DNA of 5,394 bases from an uncultured Faecalibacterium sp. (GTDB lineage Bacteria; Bacillota; Clostridia; Oscillospirales; Ruminococcaceae), in assembly GCA_934525845.1 (NCBI GenBank), contig CAKSZS010000066.1, forward strand, positions 1-5,394, in the 5' to 3' direction. Position 1 is the stretch's first letter. Each line of letters opens with the position of its first letter. A model generated the notes under the pieces. The model ran no database searches and was not told the DNA's origin. It saw nothing but the letters and a program-made list of their open reading frames with translations. Both the position numbers and the translations under genes were made by a program. Positions 1 to 4,811 of this stretch are shown here, in pieces.

Positions 1-773
1 TGCAGGCCGCCAAACACCACCCGGCTGCTCTTGACTGCCACTGCCTTGGAGCACCAGATCTGGTCGATGCGCTTTTTGGCCGCTGCATCCGGGGCATCCC
101 GCCAGCCGTCAATGGCTTCCACTACCGTGTAGCCCTCGTCCCGCTGCTGCGCCATGCAGTAGGTATCCTGCCAGCCGCTGCGGCGGACAAGGTCGTAGCC
201 CTCGCCCCGCACAGCGGCTTCGCTGTTGAAGTCGCCCAGCAGAAAGGCGGTCTCTTTGGTGCAGGCAGCTTTGGTCAGCTGCTCCCACTGGTCGAGGAAC
301 GGTTCTTCTTCGTCCTTCCACCAGCCCATGTGCACCGCATAGTACCAGACCTCTCCTGCACAGATGCCCAGCGCCCGGCGGGTCTTCCAATACTGGTAGT
401 TGTCCGATTTGCTCAGCAGCAGGTTTTCGGCGTCCGTGATGGGTGCACGGCTGAACACCGCCATGCCCTCGTCGTATTTGTCATAGCCGATCTTCGCCGG
501 AAGCCAGCTCCAATGATAGTGCACGCCCTGCTCCTCTAGCATCCGGGCCACCGCAGCGGCATGGTTATCCGCTTTCAGTAGCACCATATTGCCGGGGCAG
601 GGATAGTACCCTGCCGGGGCATTCCCCAGCAGCGGCGCAGCGGCGGTCTGGTTCACCTCCTGCAGGGCAAACACATCCGGCTGTTCCTTTGCGATGAAGT
701 TCACAAAAACTTCCCGCTTGGCTTCGTAGTCCGGCTCGATCAGGCTGTGGGTATTCAATGTCAGCAGTTTCAT
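1..773 (-). CDS. mapP: Maltose 6'-phosphate phosphatase-like protein of the endonuclease/exonuclease/phosphatase family, 3' end missing
   Basis: My translation from the ATG at 773-771 gives 257 complete codons running off the left edge, so the C-terminus is missing. The fold is that of the endonuclease/exonuclease/phosphatase superfamily: an N-terminal strand MKLLTLNTHS (residues 1-10), LQEVNQ with the metal-binding Glu39, LLGDFNS with Asp181 and Asn183, and KRIDQIW around Asp237. The expected final Ser-Asp-His motif would lie beyond base 1. The family also contains exonuclease III and sphingomyelinase-like enzymes. The specific call rests on position: in Enterococcus faecalis the gene just downstream of the maltose PTS permease malT encodes MapP, which dephosphorylates imported maltose 6'-phosphate. 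Here the gene follows a malT-like permease by six bases, so the two are surely co-transcribed. There is no signal peptide, so it should be cytoplasmic. There is no recognisable Shine-Dalgarno sequence, which suggests translational coupling to the permease. The fold is confident; the substrate is inferred. Confidence 0.78.
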   Translation of the reverse strand, partial: MKLLTLNTHSLIEPDYEAKREVFVNFIAKEQPDVFALQEVNQTAAAPLLGNAPAGYYPCPGNMVLLKADNHAAAVARMLEEQGVHYHWSWLPAKIGYDKYDEGMAVFSRAPITDAENLLLSKSDNYQYWKTRRALGICAGEVWYYAVHMGWWKDEEEPFLDQWEQLTKAACTKETAFLLGDFNSEAAVRGEGYDLVRRSGWQDTYCMAQQRDEGYTVVEAIDGWRDAPDAAAKKRIDQIWCSKAVAVKSSRVVFGGL

Positions 774-779
774 GGTCGT

Positions 780-2465
780 TTACAGAATGTCGTTGATGTC
801 GGATTTCAGAATGTCTGCCTTGGGGCCGTACACGGCCTGGATGCCGTCGCCCTTCACCAGCAGGCTCAGAGCACCCTCGGCCTTCCATGCGGCAAGGTCG
901 GCCACCTTGGCAGGGTCTTTTACGGTGACGCGCAGACGGGTCATGCAGGCGTCCACCAGCACGATGTTCTCCCGGCCGCCCAGCAGGGCAATGATGCGCT
1001 CAGCCTGGCCGTTGTCGGACTTTTTGTCTGCCTTCTTCTCGACCTTGGTGTCCGCGGCCGTGTCATCGGAAGCGTTGTCGTCGGTGTAGTTGCCCAGACG
1101 GCCCGGGGTGGCCAGCTTGAGCTTGCCGATCATGAAGTACGCCACGAAGTAGCCGATGACAAAGAAGACGATGACGCAGAGCACAAAGTTGATGATGTCG
1201 CCGCTCAGACCGGCCTGCAGGGACATGGGGATGCGGGTGATGAATTCCAGGTTGCCGAAGGAGTGCAGGCGCAGGTGAATGATGCCTGCCATGGCGAATG
1301 CACAGCCCTGCAGGATGGCGTACACGATGTACAGCGGCATGGCGCAGAACATGAACATGAATTCCAGCGGCTCGGTGACGCCGGTGAGGAAGACGGCCAG
1401 TGCGGTGGAAATGAACATGGACTTGTAGTTCTGACGCTTGTCGGCATCCACACGGCGGTACATGGCCAGCGCAATGCCCAGCAGCAGACCGGTGGCACCG
1501 ATCATCTGACCCACCTTGAAGCGGGCGGGGGTCACGGTGGCCAGCAGGTTGTTGTAAGCGGCCATGTCACCGGCCTTCTTGAAGTTGATGAGGTCGTTGG
1601 CCCAGGCCAGCCACAGCGGGTCCTGGCCGAACACTTGGCTGCCGGCGTTGACGCCGGTGGCAATGGTGTAGGTGCCGCCGAAGGAAGTGTAGTTCATGGG
1701 GATGGTCAGCATATGGTGCAGACCGAAGGGCAGCAGCAGACGCTCCAGCGTACCATAAATAAACGGAGCCAGCACCGGAGAGGTCTCGGAAGAGTTGGCG
1801 ATCCAGATGCCGAAGTTGTTGATGCCGGTCTGGACCACGGGCCAGAACAGCGCCAGAATCAGGGAGATGACCACCGAGTAAGCGATGACCACCATGGGCA
1901 CAAAACGTTTGCCGTTGAAGAAGGCCAGTGCATCCGGAAGCTTACGGAAGTTGTAATATTTATTGTAAGCCACACCGCCCACGAAACCGGCGATGATGCC
2001 CACGAACACGCCCATGTTCAGGGCCGGAGCGCCCAGCACGGAAGTGAAGTAGCCGTTGACCGCGATCTCCTGCCCGAACAGGGTGTGGGTGACGGCGTTG
2101 GGGTCTTCCAGCATGGCGCTGGTGACACCGAAGATGTTGCCGGTGATCACGTTGATGAGCGCGAAGGCCAGCACCGCCGCAAATGCGCCGCCGGCACGCT
2201 CCTTGGCCCAGCTGCCGCCGATGGCCACCGCGAACAGGATGTGCAGGTTGTTGATGACCGCCCAGCCGATGTTCTCCATGGTGGTGCCGATGGTCAGCAC
2301 CATGGAGATGTCACCGCCGGCCATCTGCACCAGCTTGCCCAGACTGATCATCAGACCCGCCGCAGGCATGACGGCGATGACCGTCATGAGCACCTTGCCC
2401 AGCTTTTGCAGGAAATCGAAGTTGATGAGCCCCTTTTTCTTCGGAGCCGCTTGTGTTGTTGCCAT
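780..2465 (-). CDS. malT: PTS permease, EIIC-EIIB, maltose/alpha-glucoside type (MalT-like)
   Basis: This 561-residue membrane protein imports a sugar and phosphorylates it during transport. Residues 1 to about 457 form a glucose-superfamily EIIC domain with about ten hydrophobic segments. Visible motifs are GKRFVP (185-190), ERLLLPFGLHH (241-251) and TGVTEPLEF (361-369), the last matching the conserved G-x-TEP substrate-binding signature. An acidic and lysine-rich linker (about 458-487) leads to an EIIB domain (about 488-561) with the phosphorylated cysteine Cys507 in DACMTRLRV. There is no EIIA domain, so phosphate must come from an EIIA encoded elsewhere. The start is fixed by AAGGAGGA at 2478-2471, five bases before the ATG. 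It is the first gene of an operon with the mapP-like phosphatase and is divergent from the malR-like regulator. The EIICB architecture is certain. Maltose is inferred from the family resemblance, the regulator and the phosphatase; glucose, trehalose or another alpha-glucoside remains possible. Confidence 0.9.
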   Translation of the reverse strand: MATTQAAPKKKGLINFDFLQKLGKVLMTVIAVMPAAGLMISLGKLVQMAGGDISMVLTIGTTMENIGWAVINNLHILFAVAIGGSWAKERAGGAFAAVLAFALINVITGNIFGVTSAMLEDPNAVTHTLFGQEIAVNGYFTSVLGAPALNMGVFVGIIAGFVGGVAYNKYYNFRKLPDALAFFNGKRFVPMVVIAYSVVISLILALFWPVVQTGINNFGIWIANSSETSPVLAPFIYGTLERLLLPFGLHHMLTIPMNYTSFGGTYTIATGVNAGSQVFGQDPLWLAWANDLINFKKAGDMAAYNNLLATVTPARFKVGQMIGATGLLLGIALAMYRRVDADKRQNYKSMFISTALAVFLTGVTEPLEFMFMFCAMPLYIVYAILQGCAFAMAGIIHLRLHSFGNLEFITRIPMSLQAGLSGDIINFVLCVIVFFVIGYFVAYFMIGKLKLATPGRLGNYTDDNASDDTAADTKVEKKADKKSDNGQAERIIALLGGRENIVLVDACMTRLRVTVKDPAKVADLAAWKAEGALSLLVKGDGIQAVYGPKADILKSDINDIL

Positions 2466-2497
2466 GATGTTCCTCCTTGTTCTTTTGCATTTGATTG

Positions 2498-2521
2498 TGC
2501 ATGCATTGCGTTATGCTTGCA
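2498..2521. promoter_or_regulatory. CG-centred 24-bp imperfect palindrome in the malT leader, candidate MalR operator
   Basis: The site reads TGCA-t-GCAT-tg-CG-tt-ATGC-t-TGCA on the + strand. Nine of twelve base pairs are symmetrical about the central CG step. A central CG flanked by A/T-containing half-sites is typical of LacI-family operators. It sits roughly 10 to 30 bases downstream of the predicted malT start point and ahead of the ribosome binding site, a position where a bound repressor would block transcription. It could instead form an RNA hairpin in the malT leader. That MalR binds here is inference. Confidence 0.45.
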
Positions 2522-2525
2522 TTGG

Positions 2526-2535
2526 ATTGCGCAAT
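2526..2535. promoter_or_regulatory. Perfect 10-bp palindrome over the malT start point
   Basis: ATTGCGCAAT is a perfect inverted repeat centred on a CG step. It begins two bases downstream of the predicted malT -10 box and covers the predicted transcription start. It is a second candidate half or full operator for the divergent LacI-family protein; no binding protein can be identified from sequence alone. Confidence 0.35.
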
Positions 2536-2536
2536 A

Positions 2537-2565
2537 AGAATAGCTCATTTTTGCAAATTTTACAA
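2537..2565 (-). promoter_or_regulatory. Predicted sigma-A promoter of the malT-mapP operon
   Basis: On the minus strand, TTGTAA (2565-2560) and TATTCT (2542-2537) are separated by 17 bases. Each hexamer matches the consensus at four of six positions. Transcription would start near 2530, giving a leader of about 65 bases before the malT ATG. The region is AT-rich compared with the flanking genes, and the only two short palindromes in the leader lie directly downstream. Confidence 0.5.
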
Positions 2566-2607
2566 GAGTTTTTTGAGTTGCAGAGTGTTTTTCTGCATCT
2601 TGTACAT

Positions 2608-2639
2608 TGTCGAAAGCGATTTTTGTTGAAAATGTCGAA
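2608..2639. repeat. Pair of direct repeats upstream of the malT promoter
   Basis: TGTCGAA occurs at 2608-2614 and again at 2633-2639, 25 bp apart. Read on the minus strand both copies extend to TTCGACAWT. They lie about 80 and 105 bases upstream of the predicted malT start. A spacing near two and a half helical turns does not place them on exactly the same DNA face. They could be binding sites of an unidentified regulator, or chance. Confidence 0.3.
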
Positions 2640-2647
2640 CCTTTGCA

Positions 2648-2660
2648 GCAACACCGTTGC
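2648..2660. repeat. Short inverted repeat GCAAC-ACC-GTTGC
   Basis: Two perfect five-base arms are separated by three bases. The repeat lies between the malT and malR promoters, a few bases upstream of the larger CG-centred palindrome. It shares the GCAA/TTGC words found throughout this intergenic region, so it may be part of the same regulatory array. No specific binding protein can be named. Confidence 0.25.
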
Positions 2661-2664
2661 GCGA

Positions 2665-2686
2665 TTTACGCAAACGATTGTGCAAA
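2665..2686. promoter_or_regulatory. CG-centred 22-bp imperfect palindrome, candidate MalR operator upstream of malR
   Basis: The site is built as TTT-a-C-g-CAA-a-CG-a-TTG-t-G-c-AAA, with eight of eleven base pairs symmetrical about the central CG. The CAAnCGnTTG core is the classical LacI-family operator pattern. It ends two bases before the -35 box of the malR promoter, so a dimer here could interfere with RNA polymerase on the malR side and autoregulate the gene. A second partial palindrome, TTGCGTGCAA (2695-2704), lies between the -35 and -10 boxes. Binding is inferred. Confidence 0.5.
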
Positions 2687-2688
2687 CA

Positions 2689-2717
2689 TTGACATTGCGT
2701 GCAAAGCCCTTTACAAT
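2689..2717 (+). promoter_or_regulatory. Strong predicted sigma-A promoter of malR
   Basis: TTGACA (2689-2694) is a perfect -35 box. After exactly 17 bases comes TACAAT (2712-2717), a five-of-six -10 box. Transcription should start near 2724, giving a leader of about 20 bases that holds the malR ribosome binding site. This is the best promoter in the window. The candidate operators just upstream and inside the spacer suggest that it is held in check, probably by MalR itself. Confidence 0.75.
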
Positions 2718-2744
2718 AGAGATATCAGAAAGGAGATTCAGAGC

Positions 2745-3770
2745 ATGGCAGTCACGATCAAAGATATTGCGGCCGCTGCGGGCGTTTCGCCGTCCACGGT
2801 CTCCCGCACCTGCAAGGACAGCCCATCCATCAGCCGGGACACAAAAGAACGCATCCGCCGCATCATGGCGCAGATGGGCTATGAGCCGAACTTTGAAGCC
2901 GAACCGGTGGAGGCATTTTCCAAGACCATCGGCATCATTCTGCCCTCTTCCCAGCGGGACGTCTATGAAAATGCGTTCCATCTGGAGATCATCCGGGGCA
3001 TCGGGCAGTTCTGCAACCAGCGGCGCTATGTGAACACGGTCATCACAGGGCAGGATGACGCCGAGGTGCTGGACGCCATCCAGAGCATGGTGGCCAATGC
3101 ACAGGCGGATGGCTTCATCCTGCTCTACTCCAAAAAGGACTGCCCGGTGGCAGCCTATCTGCGCAGTGAGGGCCTGCTCCATGTCATTGTGGGCAAGGCG
3201 GCACAGTCGGCCAACCAGACCATTTACATTGACAACGACAACGCCCTGGCTGGGGAGGAAGCCACGGATTACCTTTACGAGCTGGGCCACCGCCGCATTG
3301 CCTACTTTGGGGTCAGCAACGCGATGCTGTTCTCGGCAGAGCGCAAACGCGGCTACCAGATGTCCCTGCTGAAGCACGGCATCACCCCCCGGGAAGCGGA
3401 CTGCGTGGAGATCGACACCCTGAACGACGCCTATGAGGACGCGCTGCGGGCGCTTCTCACCGATCCGGACCGCCCCACTGCGATTCTGGTCAGCGATGAT
3501 ATTCTGGCCGTGGTGCTGGAACAGTTCTGCGGCAAACTGGGTCTGCGGGTGCCCAAGGACCTCTCCATCGTGTCCTTCAACAACTCGCTGTTCTCCCGCA
3601 TCACCAGCCCGCAGCTGACCACGGTGGACGTGAACCCCTATCAGCTGGGCATGGAAGCCGCCAGCCAGACCATCAACCACATCGAGAACCCCAATCTTCT
3701 GGCAACCAAGATCATCGTGCCGCATCAGCTCATCCCGCGGGAAAGCTGCTGCCCGCCGCCGGAAATCTGA
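2745..3770 (+). CDS. malR: LacI-family transcriptional regulator, MalR-like
   Basis: This 341-residue protein has the normal length and layout of a LacI/GalR repressor. An N-terminal helix-turn-helix VTIKDIAAAAGVSPSTVSR (residues 3-21) is followed by the YxPN motif (46-49). A periplasmic-binding-like effector domain starts at about residue 61 (TIGIILP) and includes IYIDNDNALAG, ELGHRRIAYFG and PTAILVSDDILAV. The domain order and segments such as the N-terminus, GIILP and DNDN resemble streptococcal MalR, which supports a maltose-type effector. The hinge region is odd: where most members have A-R-S-L this one has A-E-P-V. The ATG at 2745 is chosen over the upstream in-frame ATG at 2607 because AAAGGAG ends nine bases before it, the strong promoter lies between them, and the HTH then starts at the usual residue. 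It is divergent to malT and presumably represses it. The family is certain and the effector inferred. Confidence 0.88.
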   Translation: MAVTIKDIAAAAGVSPSTVSRTCKDSPSISRDTKERIRRIMAQMGYEPNFEAEPVEAFSKTIGIILPSSQRDVYENAFHLEIIRGIGQFCNQRRYVNTVITGQDDAEVLDAIQSMVANAQADGFILLYSKKDCPVAAYLRSEGLLHVIVGKAAQSANQTIYIDNDNALAGEEATDYLYELGHRRIAYFGVSNAMLFSAERKRGYQMSLLKHGITPREADCVEIDTLNDAYEDALRALLTDPDRPTAILVSDDILAVVLEQFCGKLGLRVPKDLSIVSFNNSLFSRITSPQLTTVDVNPYQLGMEAASQTINHIENPNLLATKIIVPHQLIPRESCCPPPEI

Positions 3771-3779
3771 CAAACGCAA

Positions 3780-3834
3780 AGCGGCCGTTCCCTCTCCTGT
3801 ACGGAGAAGCGGAACGGCCGCTCTTTATTTTTTC
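3780..3834 (+). terminator. Rho-independent terminator of malR, overlapping the 3' end of the convergent araC-family gene
   Basis: A perfect 12-bp outer stem pairs 3780-3791 with 3811-3822 (AGCGGCCGTTCC with its complement). Inside it is a second 5-bp stem (TCTCC 3793-3797 with GGAGA 3803-3807) and a TGTAC loop. The T-rich run TCTTTATTTTTT follows at 3822-3833, as expected for termination of + strand transcription. The same T-run, read on the other strand, encodes the final lysine codons and the TAA stop of the AraC-family gene. In the opposite direction the hairpin is followed by TTTGCGTTTG, a weaker tail, so it may also end araC transcription less efficiently. Confidence 0.88.
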
Positions 3835-4682
3835 CGGTATTCCCGTGGCGTCATGCCGAAGTGTGCCTTGAACGCCCGGTTGAAATAGGACAAGTTTTCG
3901 AACCCGCACCGGGAAGCAATGGCCAGCACCGTTTCATCCGTGGTGTGCAATGCTTCGGCGGCGGCATTCAGGCGGTATTCGTTCAGAAATGTGACGAAGC
4001 TCTGTCCCGTCATCTGCCGGAACCACCGCATAAAGTGGCTGGCGCTGCAGGAGCAGACCTCAGCGGCATCCGCCACCCGGAGTTCTTCGGCATAGTGCGC
4101 GGAAAGCCATTGCAGAACCGTTTTCAGCCGCCGGGTGTCGGCGGTCTCTGCGGGAAGCTGCTGCTTTCCTTGCGCAATCAGCAAGGCCAGAAAGCGCAGC
4201 AGTTCGCCCTTGATGACCAGCTCATAGCCGGGGCGTTTGGCACGGTTGGCATCTTCCACTTCCCGCAGGCAGGCGGCAGCGGGAAGATAGCACAGGTCGT
4301 TGGGGGTCAGATGTCCGGTCAGCGCCAGCCGCCCGCTTTGCAGCGGGAGCAGATACTTTTCCGCGCAGAGATCTCCCGCGCCGCCCAGAAGTTCCAGTTC
4401 AAAGATGATATTCTCGTACTCCATGGACTGCCCCTCGGCCTGCCGCAGGGCGTGGAGGGTCCCGGGGGCAAACACAAAGATATCCCCCATGCGGGCCGGG
4501 TAAGTCACCGCCCCCATCTGCACCAGCCCCGCCCCCCGCTTGACAAAGACCAGTTCCATGCTGTCGTGCCAGTGGAGCGCCACCTGCGGGAAATCTCCCG
4601 GGATGGTGCAGGGGTAAATGTTGAACGGGAACCGCACAGCTCCGTGCTGCTTGGTTTCCTGCAAAGAAGTCGGATTCTGCAT
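3825..4682 (-). CDS. AraC-family transcriptional regulator with N-terminal cupin sensor
   Basis: This 285-residue protein has the usual length for the family. Residues about 20-130 form a cupin-like ligand-binding domain with the HWHD...E pattern (His37, His39, Glu43) and a GDIFVFAPGTLHAL segment. Residues 186-285 are the two-helix-turn-helix AraC DNA-binding domain: the first HTH runs from about 203 to 225 (ADAAEVCSCSASHFMRWFRQ) and the second from about 250 to 272 (VLAIASRCGFENLSYFNRAF). It ends with the typical GMTPREYRKK. The start is fixed by AGGAGGTGA at 4695-4687, a near-perfect ribosome binding site. It is divergent from glgP across 129 bp and convergent with malR. The simplest reading is that it activates glgP in response to a sugar or oligosaccharide. 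The ligand and target are inferred; no gene symbol can be assigned. Confidence 0.87.
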   Translation of the reverse strand: MQNPTSLQETKQHGAVRFPFNIYPCTIPGDFPQVALHWHDSMELVFVKRGAGLVQMGAVTYPARMGDIFVFAPGTLHALRQAEGQSMEYENIIFELELLGGAGDLCAEKYLLPLQSGRLALTGHLTPNDLCYLPAAACLREVEDANRAKRPGYELVIKGELLRFLALLIAQGKQQLPAETADTRRLKTVLQWLSAHYAEELRVADAAEVCSCSASHFMRWFRQMTGQSFVTFLNEYRLNAAAEALHTTDETVLAIASRCGFENLSYFNRAFKAHFGMTPREYRKK

Positions 4683-4704
4683 CGTCTCACCTCCTGATGA
4701 TTGG

Positions 4705-4734
4705 ATTGTACCACATTCTGCACCAATTCAGCAA
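4705..4734 (-). promoter_or_regulatory. Predicted promoter of the AraC-family gene
   Basis: On the minus strand TTGCTG (4734-4729) precedes TACAAT (4710-4705) by 18 bases. The -10 box carries a TG one base upstream (TGG before TACAAT), an extended -10 that compensates for the weak -35. Transcription would start near 4698, so the leader is only about 16 bases long and consists almost entirely of the ribosome binding site. Confidence 0.55.
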
Positions 4735-4757
4735 GATTTTGCGTGTTTTGTGTGGTA
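4709..4757. repeat. Inverted repeat TACCACA ... TGTGGTA in the araC-glgP intergenic region
   Basis: TACCACA (4709-4715) and its exact complement TGTGGTA (4751-4757) are 35 bases apart. Each arm is the extended -10 region of one of the two divergent promoters, so both transcription units share the same upstream sequence at -10. This could be promoter symmetry alone, or two copies of a site bound by the AraC-family protein. Confidence 0.4.
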
Positions 4758-4761
4758 TATC
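4751..4761 (+). promoter_or_regulatory. Predicted extended -10 element of the glgP promoter
   Basis: TGTGGTATATC contains TG-n-TATATC, an extended -10 with four of six -10 positions matching. No good -35 box is present at the right distance (AAGATT at 4733-4738 is poor). That is the pattern expected of a promoter needing an activator, which fits the divergent AraC-family gene. Transcription would start near 4768, about 44 bases before the glgP ATG. The exact promoter is uncertain. Confidence 0.4.
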
Positions 4762-4811
4762 TGGAAGCAGAGATGTCAAACCTGCTTTCCGTATCAAAGG
4801 AGGATCCGTTT

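Noticed and set aside
747..2537. Long open frame of 596 codons on the + strand opposite malT
   Set aside because: It mirrors malT on the opposite strand. Its translation is rich in His, Gln, Gly, Asp and Val with no recognisable domain, there is no ribosome binding site, and the malT protein is unmistakable. It arises from G/C-rich third positions.
2608..2624. Possible catabolite-repression (cre) site around CGAAAGCGATTTTT
   Set aside because: Only the left half fits the CcpA consensus; the conserved TG at the start and CA at the end are missing, so I do not call it.
2607..2744. N-terminal extension of malR from an upstream in-frame ATG
   Set aside because: The extension would contain the malR promoter boxes and operators and lacks a ribosome binding site. 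The ATG at 2745 has one and places the helix-turn-helix at the normal position.
2511..3779. Open frame of 422 codons on the minus strand opposite malR
   Set aside because: It is an antisense shadow of malR that runs into the intergenic region. It has no recognisable domain and no ribosome binding site, and the LacI-family reading of the other strand is clear.
3861..4697. Open frame of 278 codons on the + strand opposite the AraC-family gene
   Set aside because: The AraC reading has both helix-turn-helix motifs and a strong ribosome binding site. The opposite frame has neither domain nor start signal.
4774..4779. TTGACA on the minus strand in the glgP leader as a -35 box for araC
   Set aside because: No -10 box lies 16-18 bases downstream (the nearest AT-rich hexamer is 14 bases away), and a better-spaced promoter with an extended -10 lies closer to the gene.
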